Below, piece by piece: positions 1 to 8,023 of a stretch of DNA of 64,000 nucleotides (positions within the stretch are counted from its first letter, which is position 1; each line of letters starts with the position of its first letter). Made by a program: the position numbers and the translations under genes. This stretch comes from Salibacteraceae bacterium (GTDB lineage Bacteria; Bacteroidota; Bacteroidia; Flavobacteriales_G; Salibacteraceae). The stretch lies in NCBI GenBank assembly GCA_018401875.1, contig JAGYJZ010000010.1:1-64000 (forward strand), in the 5' to 3' direction. The notes below the pieces were generated by a model. The model did no database searches. It was not told where the DNA came from and was given only the letters and a program-made list of their open reading frames with translations.

Positions 1-28
1 GCCTTGATTTCGAGAGGTTTAGTGCTCT

Positions 29-91
29 TTTTCAGAAAGGTCATACTGAGGGCGACCGCAGGGAGCGTCTCGAAGTGGACCTTGCTGAAAA
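29..91. repeat. Imperfect inverted repeat in non-coding DNA
   Basis: Arms at 29-42 (TTTTCAGAAAGGTC) and 78-91 (GACCTTGCTGAAAA) pair with one mismatch around a 35-base, GC-rich centre (GAGGGCGACCGCAGGGAGCG). The layout resembles dispersed intergenic palindromes found in many Bacteroidota genomes. The 63-codon ORF that runs through it has no recognisable protein features. Whether it is repeated elsewhere in the genome cannot be seen here. Confidence 0.5.
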
Positions 92-149
92 TAGGAGTAT
101 CGATACGGTTTAACTGTAAAAGATCAAATAAAAAGGACATTATCCTTCA

Positions 150-171
150 TTTCTTTTGTGCCCAAAAGAAA
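150..171. repeat. Hairpin with TGCC loop (TTTGTGCCCAAA core)
   Basis: The 9-base arms 150-158 and 163-171 (TTTCTTTTG / CAAAAGAAA) pair perfectly around a TGCC loop. The same loop and inner stem occur in a second hairpin at 41807-41824, so this may be a copy of a dispersed palindromic element or a factor-independent terminator for a gene left of the window. Confidence 0.45.
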
Positions 172-199
172 GAAGCAAAGCTTATTAAGTTATAGAAGT

Positions 200-487
200 T
201 CATGGTTCTTTCGTCCGCTTGAAGCGGCCTCAGTTCAAGATTTAGGAAGATTGATTATTCATGGGTTATAATTGATTATTAGAGAACCAACTAACCACGA
301 ACCTCCTAACCATGAACTTTCTGATCGCTATTGCTGTGAAGTCTTCACCCAAGATTCAACATTGAGTTAAGCATCAAGTGACAGACAATGAGCATCTCAC
401 ACACTGGCTACGAAGAAGGAAAGGCCTTGAGTCCTGTTGTTACAACTCAAAATTCTTTCGTCTTTAAACCTCACAATGCTGAATGTC
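200..487. other. Non-coding stretch with short direct repeats
   Basis: No convincing gene lies between the window start and 503. The stretch contains CTAACCAYGAAC twice (291-302 and 306-317), TTGATTATT twice (251-259 and 272-280) and a small CCGCT/AGCGG hairpin near 215-227. A 40-codon ORF from 388 has no support. Confidence 0.4.
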
Positions 488-489
488 CC

Positions 490-497
490 TATTTTCG
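490..497 (+). promoter_or_regulatory. Candidate -7 box TATTTTCG
   Basis: TATTTTCG fits the Bacteroidota -7 consensus TAnnTTTG/TAnnTTCG. It ends only five bases before the chosen ATG at 503, so a transcript from it would be leaderless or nearly so. No good TTG -33 box is visible, which lowers confidence. Confidence 0.35.
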
Positions 498-502
498 AGG
501 GC

Positions 503-1501
503 ATGAATGAATCTACTGAATTTAAAGCCTTAGTCGTTAGAGAACTCGAGAATGGAACTTTTTCAAGAACCATCGAAACCAAGAAAATTGCTGATCTCCC
601 CAAAGGTGAAGTGCTGATTAAAAACAGCTTTGCCGGGCTGAACTACAAGGATGCATTGTCGGCATCAGGACATAAAGGAATTTCTAGAAATTACCCGCAC
701 ACACCCGGTGTTGACGCCTGCGGTAGTGTTGCTCATTCAGATTCTGAGGCGTTTAAGAATGGGGATGAAGTGATCGTTACAGGCTACGATTTAGGCATGA
801 ACACTTCCGGTGGGTTTCAAGAATTCATCCGTGTTCCTGAAGCGTGGGTGGTTCCGAAACCTTTAGGGATTGACTTGCGCGAGGCAATGGTGTATGGAAC
901 TGCTGGATTCACCGCAGCACTTTCGCTTTACAAAATGGAGAAAATGGGCCAGAACCCTGGTATGGGGCCGATTTTAGTGACGGGAGCCACAGGCGGTGTG
1001 GGAAGCATGGCCGTTGGAATTTTGGCGAAAGCAGGCTACGAAGTCATCGCATCGACAGGAAAAAAAGACGCAGCAGCGCATTTGAAAAAATTGGGCGCCA
1101 CACAGATTGTCGATCGTGCATTTGCCAATGATCAATCGCACCGTCCGTTGTTGCGCAGCCAGTGGGCTGGCGCCATCGACACGGTTGGAGGAAATACCTT
1201 GGCTACATGTGTCAAAGGATGCGGACGCAAAGGCAGCGTGGCGAGTTGCGGATTGGTAGGCGCGCACGAACTCAACATGACGGTGTATCCATTCTTACTC
1301 AACGGTATCAATATCCTGGGTGTCGATTCCGCAGAAACCGATATGCCATTGCGTAAGGAAATTTGGAAGCGCCTGAGCACCGAATGGAAGATCAACGAAT
1401 TGAAGAGTTACGGCCAGTTTATAACGCTCGATGCTATCATCGAACACATGGATTTGATCTTAAAAGGTAAAACGAAGGGCAGAGTAGTGGTGGAATTTTA
1501 A
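503..1501 (+). CDS. YhdH/YhfP-type NAD(P)H-dependent reductase (acrylyl-CoA reductase family)
   Basis: This 332-residue protein is a zinc-independent medium-chain dehydrogenase/reductase of the YhdH/AcuI family, which reduces activated double bonds such as acryloyl-CoA with NADPH. The N-terminal GroES-like half carries NYKDALS and the PGVDACG segment. The Rossmann half has the nucleotide-binding loop TGATGGVGS near residues 157-165. The family's AIDTVGG, CGLVG and GINILGVDS segments follow, and length is normal for the family. The ATG at 503 is preferred over upstream in-frame starts at 437 and 479 because family members begin close to the FKALVV strand. The natural substrate is not shown by the sequence. 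The gene is monocistronic and converges on its neighbour, with three bases between the stops. Confidence 0.85.
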   Translation: MNESTEFKALVVRELENGTFSRTIETKKIADLPKGEVLIKNSFAGLNYKDALSASGHKGISRNYPHTPGVDACGSVAHSDSEAFKNGDEVIVTGYDLGMNTSGGFQEFIRVPEAWVVPKPLGIDLREAMVYGTAGFTAALSLYKMEKMGQNPGMGPILVTGATGGVGSMAVGILAKAGYEVIASTGKKDAAAHLKKLGATQIVDRAFANDQSHRPLLRSQWAGAIDTVGGNTLATCVKGCGRKGSVASCGLVGAHELNMTVYPFLLNGINILGVDSAETDMPLRKEIWKRLSTEWKINELKSYGQFITLDAIIEHMDLILKGKTKGRVVVEF

Positions 1502-1504
1502 AAC

Positions 1505-2785
1505 CTATTTATACATCCTGCTTTTTCGTTTCAGTTCGAGCCATTCTTCGCGTGGAGTGTCTGGCAATTGTTCTGACAGAAGCACTTTCCGGTTGTATTC
1601 CTGCTTGGAAATGAATGCATATGGCAAGGTGCTGAGTTCTGACGTAAGCATCTCGCATTCGTATGCAAAATCACTTTTGTCATTTTCGCTGAAAAGCCTT
1701 CGCTTCTCTAACAATAAATCTGCTTTCATCCGAATGCCACCCAATGCCCATTTGCCTTTAAACGGCTGATAGTTGAATTCAACGAGGGTGTTTTTAATGT
1801 CGAAGGATAATCCATAAATCCACAAGGCAGCCTTTACGAAAGTCGGAACCATGTGTTTTTCGCCCTGTTCGCTGATGCCGAACTCAATTTTTACAAATGC
1901 ATTGCTCGCTTGCTCGATCCAAATGGTGCCTGCGAGCATGGGTTTTCTCACGTTTTTCCTTTGATCGAAATGGATGACCACTAATGATTGACCGCCATAT
2001 TCAACGGGCTTACCATACCAAAAGTCGTATTTGGAATGCGTAGTGCTGTCGAGAAAATCTACGTTGTCATCATTCACCACAAACAGCTTATCGGCATTGC
2101 GCAGCGGATCGATCAATGCTAAAAAAGGCGGATTGCCGATTTCAAGTGGCATTTTGAAATCTTCTTCCGTCATTTCTTGACCTTCTTTTTCAGCCGTTTT
2201 TAATTCTTTCTTGATTTCTTTATCGCGCTCCTTCAGCATAAATTCTAAGTCCTCTTTTTGGCTTTTGTATCCCGCTAAAATTCTAAATTCAAACGAATCT
2301 TTCTCTGATAAATAGCCCGTTTGAATGGCTTCAAGCACCGCTTCTGCGTGGTTTATGATTCGGTTATTCTCCTTTAAGTATTCACGGTAATAATGTTTGG
2401 TCGCGAACGAGTCGGGGTAATAGTTACTCGGAATGGAACGCAACGCCAATTTCACGTATTCAACCGCCTGCATCGGTCTCACCACGACTTCATTCAATTC
2501 CAATGCTGATGATGTCAAGCCAATACTGTCGCCATCTGAAACTTCCGTTTGTTTGATTTTCTTGTTGATATATCCGATCGATCTGAATTCAAGGACATCA
2601 CTTTTCATCAGGTTAAACAATTCAATGCGTCCTGAGTCATTGGCCACAAAGCCGTATTCTCCATTGCGAATAAGCACCGTGGCGTATGGAATTGGTTCTC
2701 CGGTTGCCTCGTCTATTACAGTAATCGTTTGAGCCACCGATGACAGCCCAACTACTACGAAGTAAAAAAAGAGGAGGTATTTCAT
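1505..2785 (-). CDS. Secreted protein with carboxypeptidase-like regulatory domain
   Basis: A 426-residue exported protein. Residues 1-19 form a signal peptide ending SSVAQ. Residues 20-95 match the CarboxypepD_reg-like beta-sandwich (TVIDEATGEPIPYATVLIRN, then SIGYINKK) that in Bacteroidota occurs in TonB receptors and many surface proteins. The remaining 330 residues have no recognised catalytic motif but include a lysine/glutamate-rich, probably helical segment (about 185-230) followed by a strand-rich region that may sit in or on the outer membrane. The start at 2785 was chosen because upstream in-frame starts lie within the neighbouring recQ gene and lack a signal peptide. It follows recQ by 34 bases in the same direction, so co-transcription is possible. 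Function is unknown. Confidence 0.75.
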   Translation of the reverse strand: MKYLLFFYFVVVGLSSVAQTITVIDEATGEPIPYATVLIRNGEYGFVANDSGRIELFNLMKSDVLEFRSIGYINKKIKQTEVSDGDSIGLTSSALELNEVVVRPMQAVEYVKLALRSIPSNYYPDSFATKHYYREYLKENNRIINHAEAVLEAIQTGYLSEKDSFEFRILAGYKSQKEDLEFMLKERDKEIKKELKTAEKEGQEMTEEDFKMPLEIGNPPFLALIDPLRNADKLFVVNDDNVDFLDSTTHSKYDFWYGKPVEYGGQSLVVIHFDQRKNVRKPMLAGTIWIEQASNAFVKIEFGISEQGEKHMVPTFVKAALWIYGLSFDIKNTLVEFNYQPFKGKWALGGIRMKADLLLEKRRLFSENDKSDFAYECEMLTSELSTLPYAFISKQEYNRKVLLSEQLPDTPREEWLELKRKSRMYK

Positions 2786-2819
2786 AGAATTATCTTCAGA
2801 CGCTTCGCTGTGAATTTTG

Positions 2820-4529
2820 TTACACTTGTTTAAGGCAGAAGTCGCACATTCCACACTTTTCAGCATCGAGCTCGCCAAAGTATTCAAGCAGCATTCTGCT
2901 TCTGCATTTTGACGTTGACTCGATAAAGTGCAGCATCGCTTCCGATTTATTTTGGGTCACTTCTTTTCGCAATTTATAGTGCTCATCAGAAAAGCGAAGG
3001 TTCTTCTTGTCGAGGCGCTCGCACACGTAAGTCACTTTCGGTAAGTTGCTGGCTTTGTTGTAAGTAATGTATTCAGCTTCGTGCAGCCATTCAAGACCTT
3101 TCACTACGTTATCCTTCGACCATTTTGTGCGTTTTGCCAAGGTCCATTCACTGATCGATGACGATTCGTCAAAAAGCCGTGAGTAGGAGCGAAGCAACGC
3201 ATCCACCAATCGCGCGAGCTTGTGCTCAGAACTTCGAAAATGATACACCTGCTCATAACTCGCCTTCATGATCACGGTTGAGTAATAATCAGATGATTCG
3301 TTGAATTGTATGTATCCTTCGCGTTCAACAAATTTTAAACTGAGCAATGCTTGCCTCACATCTAAGTTGTATTGCTGACACATCAATTCTACATCTAAAA
3401 CAAAGGTTTCGTCTTTGCCGCTGCCGGTGGCTAAGCGCAGAAAACTAGCCGTAGCCTCATACACGCGTTTTATTTCATCGATGGAGGGGAAGGCCTGGAT
3501 CGACTTGTCGATGTAGTTGCTTACGTCTTTTTTGGTCAGCACTGACACTGCAAAGGCCTTGTTGCCATCGCGCCCTCCACGGCCACATTCTTGGTAGTAG
3601 TTTTCGAGCGTATCAGGAATGTCAACATGCACCACAAAGCGCACATTGGGCTTGTCGATGCCCATGCCGAATGCGTTCGTTGCAGCAATGATCTTGCATT
3701 CGCCCGTCATCCAGCGCTGTTGCTTTTCAGAGCGAATTTCATTGTCGAGTCCTGCATGGTAGAAGTCGATGCTCAGTCCGCGCTTTTTTAACTCGCGACT
3801 AATCCGCTCCGTTCCTTTTCTGCTGCGCATATACACGATGCCTGAGCCTTTTTGCTTCTTGGCGATCCGTTCAATTTTTCCCAATTTGTCTTCGTCCCAA
3901 TCGATGTAATACACCAGATTATCGCGCTTAAAACTCTTTTGAAACAAGTTTTCCTTTTTGAAAAGCAGCTTTTCTTGGATGTCTTTCTTCACCAAGGGCG
4001 TAGCACTTGCGGTAAGTGCGATAACAGGAGTAGACGGGATAAGCGTTCTGATCTCCGCTATTTCAAGGTAAGGCGGCCTAAAATCATACCCCCATTCGCT
4101 GATGCAATGCGCCTCATCAACAGCGAGCAGCGATACATTCATTTGGGCGATTCGGGCCTTGGCTAAATCGGTTTTCAATCGCTCAGGCGAGAGGTAAAGA
4201 AACTTCACGTCCTCATCATAAATAGCACGATCAAAGATGGCATCGATTTGCGAGGCATCAAACTCAGAAGTGGCGCACAGGGCTTTTACATTGCGTTTGT
4301 TGAGCGCGTCCACTTGGTCTTTCATCAACGCGATCAATGGCGACACCACCAAGCATACGCCAGGCTTTACCAAGGCAGGAACTTGAAAACAGATCGATTT
4401 TCCGCCTCCCGTTGGAAGGATGGCAAGGGTGTCTTTGCCGTCCAACACGCTTTGAATAATGTCGAGTTGAAGTGGCCTGAAATCCTTAAATCCCCAATAA
4501 TTTTCGAGTATTTCGTGTGGATTACTCAA
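2820..4529 (-). CDS. RecQ-family ATP-dependent DNA helicase, short form without HRDC
   Basis: This 569-residue 3'-5' DNA helicase has all the superfamily 2 motifs: Walker A PTGGGKS (residues 39-45), DEAHCISEWG near 138, SAT, and the arginine-finger segment QECGRGGRDG. The RecQ zinc site is intact at the extreme C-terminus (C542, C559, C562, C565). A winged-helix-like region lies between helicase core and zinc site, and there is no HRDC domain, so it is shorter than E. coli RecQ. Its role is probably resolving branched DNA in recombination and replication restart. Its start overlaps the end of the upstream M14 peptidase gene by eight bases, indicating translational coupling. A second, longer RecQ paralogue is at 49544-51754. 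Confidence 0.9.
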   Translation of the reverse strand: MSNPHEILENYWGFKDFRPLQLDIIQSVLDGKDTLAILPTGGGKSICFQVPALVKPGVCLVVSPLIALMKDQVDALNKRNVKALCATSEFDASQIDAIFDRAIYDEDVKFLYLSPERLKTDLAKARIAQMNVSLLAVDEAHCISEWGYDFRPPYLEIAEIRTLIPSTPVIALTASATPLVKKDIQEKLLFKKENLFQKSFKRDNLVYYIDWDEDKLGKIERIAKKQKGSGIVYMRSRKGTERISRELKKRGLSIDFYHAGLDNEIRSEKQQRWMTGECKIIAATNAFGMGIDKPNVRFVVHVDIPDTLENYYQECGRGGRDGNKAFAVSVLTKKDVSNYIDKSIQAFPSIDEIKRVYEATASFLRLATGSGKDETFVLDVELMCQQYNLDVRQALLSLKFVEREGYIQFNESSDYYSTVIMKASYEQVYHFRSSEHKLARLVDALLRSYSRLFDESSSISEWTLAKRTKWSKDNVVKGLEWLHEAEYITYNKASNLPKVTYVCERLDKKNLRFSDEHYKLRKEVTQNKSEAMLHFIESTSKCRSRMLLEYFGELDAEKCGMCDFCLKQV

Positions 4530-6273
4530 TGCGAAAAACAGGATAAATCATGTGACGGTTGCGCTCATAATGAGTCGATTGCTCATATAAAAACGCTAGT
4601 TTAGAACGCGCATTGTCTCGCGAAGCGGTATCGGCATCAACATATACGTTAAGTTTTGCGGCAATTACTTCATTTTTCACCAATTGGCTGGCTTCAGGAT
4701 CGAACACATAGCTGCTAAACCACTCTTTTTGCTGAAGAATTTCATCATAAAAATTCCAGTTAAAATAAGCATCGGGCGCCTGTGGTTCGAGCATTTCAAC
4801 GAGCAATCGTTTTGCACGCTGTTGCGCAGGGATGATGTAATAACTGTTTTTTAGGAGCTTCACATCCTCCGTGCTTACTTCCATTGACACGTCATAATGG
4901 TAATAGTGCGATTCGTAAGGTTGTGGGCTGGTTTTGTAATCGGAAATTTTGTACGAAGTAACCATTAATGTGGTGTCTTCAGGCAGCAAAGTCATTTCTA
5001 CGTGATTCAGTGTTAGTCGATGCACCACTTCGTTCCACGCAGCCGGCACCAAGTAGTACGATGGAGCTGTAACCTTCTTCAAAGGTTTTAAATGAGCCCA
5101 ATAGTCAATCTGCTTTTCCCAAGGTGCGCTGCGGTCGTAATACAATTGCAGTTCTCCCGTAACCGAGCTCGTGTCATAATAGGCGCGATATCCATTAAAA
5201 TGTAGTTTTTCAGACTTTGATCGATCAATTTCCCAATCGATGACAAATTCAGATTGTTGCGCGAGAAATTCATCGGCTTTCGCTCTGCTTTCTTTAATCT
5301 CTGCTGCGTCAGCAATCAATGTTTCGCCCAGGGCGTGAAGGAAATTTAACGTTGATTCAACGCGCTGCTTAAAGGGTTTGAGCATGTGTGTTTCAGTGAG
5401 GACGCCAATCGAATTGTGAAGTGCCGTGTATCCCGCAGAGTAGCGCGGAGTGTCGTAAAACGATGAATAACCGGAATCAGGCGGGGAGCCGAACAGGTTG
5501 ACATAGGGAATCATTTCATCGTTTCGAGCCTTCATCTTTTCAAGTAAGCTTTCTGAAAGCGTTTGTCCAACATATTTATCAAGCGGTGGTGTTAATTTAT
5601 CGGGATGCGAAAGCAGGTAAGTCATGGTGTAAGGATAGTCAGCTCCATTGCTTACGTGCGTTTCCAAATAGACATCAGGGTTCCACGTGGCGAACAGTTC
5701 TATAAACGACTGCGCATTCTTACTGTCGGCTTTTGTGAAATCACGATTGAGGTCGAGGTTGCGCGCATTTCCCCTGAATCCGTAGCTTTCAGGTCCGTTT
5801 TGATTGGCACGCGAACAACAATTTCGATTCAATGCACCGCCAACATTGTACACAGGAATGATCATAATTACAATGTCATTATACGTGTTTTTAAATTCTT
5901 CATCGCTCAGTATTTCTCGAGCAAAAAGCATCGAAGCATCAATACCATCAGGCTCTCCAGGATGAATCCCGTTATTGATCAGCCACTTTAATTTTCCGTT
6001 TTTCTGGATGGTTTCGAGGTTGAAATTTCTCGAAGAATTAATGAGAATTGCATGCAAGGGTAATCCTGCATCCGTGTCACCAAACGCTCTTACGCATACA
6101 TAAGGTGATGTTTTTTCAAGATCGCGCCACCACTGAATAGTTTCATCATAGGTTGCTGTTTGCGTGGAATCCGATGCTTCAAAAGGTGTTAAAAGGCTTT
6201 TCACGCTTTGTTCGTGAGAGCAAGACGCAAAACATACTGCGGCCAAAAAGATAAAAAAGGGACATCGATTCAT
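4522..6273 (-). CDS. M14-family zinc carboxypeptidase, lipoprotein
   Basis: A 583-residue periplasmic or surface-anchored metallopeptidase. A lipoprotein signal peptide ends at the lipobox FASC (C18). The zinc ligands of the M14 fold are visible: HPGE (H104, E107), the third histidine in LETHVSNG near residue 205, and the catalytic glutamate in LTETH near 310. LDLNRDF and the NCC segment match the peptidase core. The C-terminal 250 residues probably form an accessory domain. Members trim peptides or peptidoglycan stems; which one is not evident. It begins a two-gene unit with recQ, overlapping it by eight bases, but no functional link is obvious. Confidence 0.85.
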   Translation of the reverse strand: MNRCPFFIFLAAVCFASCSHEQSVKSLLTPFEASDSTQTATYDETIQWWRDLEKTSPYVCVRAFGDTDAGLPLHAILINSSRNFNLETIQKNGKLKWLINNGIHPGEPDGIDASMLFAREILSDEEFKNTYNDIVIMIIPVYNVGGALNRNCCSRANQNGPESYGFRGNARNLDLNRDFTKADSKNAQSFIELFATWNPDVYLETHVSNGADYPYTMTYLLSHPDKLTPPLDKYVGQTLSESLLEKMKARNDEMIPYVNLFGSPPDSGYSSFYDTPRYSAGYTALHNSIGVLTETHMLKPFKQRVESTLNFLHALGETLIADAAEIKESRAKADEFLAQQSEFVIDWEIDRSKSEKLHFNGYRAYYDTSSVTGELQLYYDRSAPWEKQIDYWAHLKPLKKVTAPSYYLVPAAWNEVVHRLTLNHVEMTLLPEDTTLMVTSYKISDYKTSPQPYESHYYHYDVSMEVSTEDVKLLKNSYYIIPAQQRAKRLLVEMLEPQAPDAYFNWNFYDEILQQKEWFSSYVFDPEASQLVKNEVIAAKLNVYVDADTASRDNARSKLAFLYEQSTHYERNRHMIYPVFRIE

Positions 6274-6368
6274 CGTGGCTTATTATTCCTCAAATCAACG
6301 CAAAAGGTTTGATTATTAAAAGTGAATAAATTTCTCTAATATTGATTGAACAACCAATTAACACCACT

Positions 6369-6803
6369 ATGAAAATCATCAAAATTTTAGGAGCCATTTT
6401 AGGCGCTCTCGTGCTTATTGTACTCATCTTAGGAGTTATCGCTCCCAGTCACACACACGTTGAACGCTCAACCATTGTGAATGCGCCATACGATCATGTG
6501 TGGTCCTATGTGAGCAACTTCGAAGGAATGGAGAAGTGGTCGCCTTGGCGCGAGCTCGATCCAAATCAATCAATAACCATTGAGAATGATGGCATGGTTG
6601 GTGCCCTATACACATGGTCAGGAAATGACTCCGTGGGCAAAGGCCAACAAACCATTACCGACATTACAGGCAACTCTATAGTGACTCATCTTCACTTTCT
6701 TGAGCCATTTGATGCCCAAGCTGACGCCACTACAACCGTTGAGGAATCGGAAGATGGAGTTAAGGTTACGTGGTCGTATGATGCCGACTCGCCTTTTCCA
6801 TGA
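6369..6803 (+). pseudogene. SRPBCC-family protein, N-terminal half of a frameshifted gene
   Basis: This fragment encodes an N-terminal transmembrane helix (residues 2-30) and the start of a polyketide-cyclase/SRPBCC lipid-binding fold (VERSTIVNAPYDHVWSYV, then EKWSPW). It stops after DADSPFP at a TGA at 6801. Proteins of this architecture normally continue P-[FW]-N-x-M-x-LF, and the next frame supplies NAMNLFMNMDEM. Inserting one G (CCATGAATGCC to CCATGGAATGCC) restores PWNAMNLF and joins this fragment to 6800-7375 as a protein of about 336 residues. The start at 6369 is preferred to a TTG at 6342 because it begins directly with the membrane helix. The break may be a real mutation or a sequencing error. 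Confidence 0.7.
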
Positions 6804-7375
6804 ATGCCATGAACTTGTTTATGAATATGGACGAAATGTTAGGGCCAGATTTCCAGAAAGGCATGGACAAACTGAAGGTGATAGCAGAAGAATCTGCTGC
6901 AGAAATCGAAAAGGCGGCTTTTGAGATCAAAACGATTGAACTTGAACCGCGAACGTATATCGGGGTTCGAAAAACCATTTCTTGGTCAGACATGCAGTCG
7001 TTTTTTGACAGCTCTTTTGAATCAGCCTTTGAGGCAGTAACCGCATCAGGACTTGATATGGCGGGTATGCCAACAGGCGTGTTTTTTGTTTGGGATGAAG
7101 AGAGTCAAACAACCGACTTACTTGCAGGAGTGCCAGTGAAAGAAGGCAAGGTGGATGGGATGGATTCCGAAGCTATTTTAGGCAACGCCTTGCTTGTAGA
7201 GTATTACGGTGCCTATGAAGGAACAGAAGAAGTGCATAGGCAAATTGGAAAATACATGGAAGAAAACGGAATTCAAAGCCAGGGAATGGCCATCGAAGAA
7301 TACGTGACTGACCCCACCAAGCAAGCCGACACATCGCAGTGGCTGACCAAAATATATTATCCTATAAAAGAGTAA
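6800..7375 (+). pseudogene. SRPBCC/GyrI-like protein, C-terminal half of a frameshifted gene
   Basis: The 191-codon frame starts with an ATG overlapping the previous stop (ATGA). Its first 40 residues complete the SRPBCC domain of the upstream fragment (MNLFMNMDEMLGPDFQKGMD), and residues 45-191 form a GyrI-like/AraC effector-binding domain (ELEPRTYIGVRKTI, GVFFVWDEE, VEYYGAYEG). Such fusions are normally a single polypeptide in Bacteroidota. The ATGA overlap might let it be translated separately, but splitting inside the SRPBCC fold argues that this is a disrupted gene rather than two natural ones. Confidence 0.7.
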
Positions 7376-7453
7376 CTTGGATGGGAGATTAGACTGATTC
7401 GTCTCCATAAAAAGGATATTAACACCTTACTAGGAATACATTCCATCGCAAAA

Positions 7454-7484
7454 TTGGTATTCGAGTAAGAAGGCCTTACCTTTG
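7454..7484 (+). promoter_or_regulatory. Bacteroidota-type promoter of the FKBP gene
   Basis: A TTG -33 box at 7454-7456 and a TACCTTTG -7 box at 7477-7484 are separated by 20 bases, close to the phylum consensus. The predicted start near 7490 would give a leader of about 67 bases that contains the hairpin at 7497-7528. Confidence 0.6.
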
Positions 7485-7496
7485 TGCCAATTATTG

Positions 7497-7528
7497 AGCG
7501 CATAAGAAAGTTTGCATTTTTATGCGCT
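7497..7528 (+). promoter_or_regulatory. Hairpin in the FKBP mRNA leader
   Basis: AGCGCATAA (7497-7505) and TTATGCGCT (7520-7528) form a perfect 9-bp stem with a 14-base loop. It lies just after the predicted transcription start and 28 bases before the ATG. It lacks a following U tract, so it is more likely an mRNA-stabilising or regulatory structure than a terminator. Confidence 0.5.
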
Positions 7529-7556
7529 AATTATGAATCAGTTTTAAAACGTAGTT

Positions 7557-7985
7557 ATGAAGGTTGTAGACAAAAGCGATAACGTATCGCTTCATTACAA
7601 GGGAACATTAAGCGATGGTCAGTTGTTTGACTCATCAGAAGGGAAAGACCCATTGACATTTGAAGTTGGAAGTGGACAAGTAATTCCTGGATTTGACAAA
7701 GCAGTAGTAGGTATGAAACTAGAGGAAAGTAAAGTGTTTACCATTCCATCGGATGAAGCCTATGGTGATGTGAAAGAAGAATTGGTGTATGAAGTTCCGG
7801 TGAGTTCAATTCCAGCCGAATTGAATCCGCATGAAGGACAGCGATTGGTGTCGAATTTAGAAGATGGAAGACAAATTCCAGTTACCGTCACCGCAGTAAA
7901 AGAGGATAGTATTACTTTAGATGCAAATCATCCGCTGGCAGGGAAAGATTTAACATTTGATATTAAAATTGTGGCCATCAATTAA
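7557..7985 (+). CDS. FKBP-type peptidyl-prolyl cis-trans isomerase, SlyD-like
   Basis: A 142-residue cytoplasmic prolyl isomerase. The FKBP core has DNVSLHYKGTLSDGQLFDSS (residues 7-26), then PLTFEVGSGQVIPGFDKAVVGM and the IPSDEAYGD loop. A SlyD-type insert-in-flap domain follows (about 70-120), which in the family gives chaperone activity. The histidine-rich metal-binding tail of E. coli SlyD is absent. It probably catalyses proline isomerisation during folding. It has its own promoter and structured leader and lies 38 bases upstream of the desaturase gene, so some read-through is possible. Confidence 0.9.
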   Translation: MKVVDKSDNVSLHYKGTLSDGQLFDSSEGKDPLTFEVGSGQVIPGFDKAVVGMKLEESKVFTIPSDEAYGDVKEELVYEVPVSSIPAELNPHEGQRLVSNLEDGRQIPVTVTAVKEDSITLDANHPLAGKDLTFDIKIVAIN

Positions 7986-8023
7986 GAAGTGATAAAGCAA
8001 AAGTTTAACTAATTCAATATATT

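Noticed and set aside
4-195. 63-codon plus-strand ORF at the left edge
   Set aside because: It lies across an inverted repeat and a hairpin, has low-complexity basic sequence and no family features; treated as non-coding.
388-510. 40-codon ORF before the YhdH-type gene
   Set aside because: It is too short, overlaps the reductase start and has no recognisable features.
974-1395. Several long antisense ORFs within the YhdH-type gene (and similar ones in gyrA, clpC and recQ)
   Set aside because: They are codon-bias shadows of strongly supported genes and carry no protein motifs.
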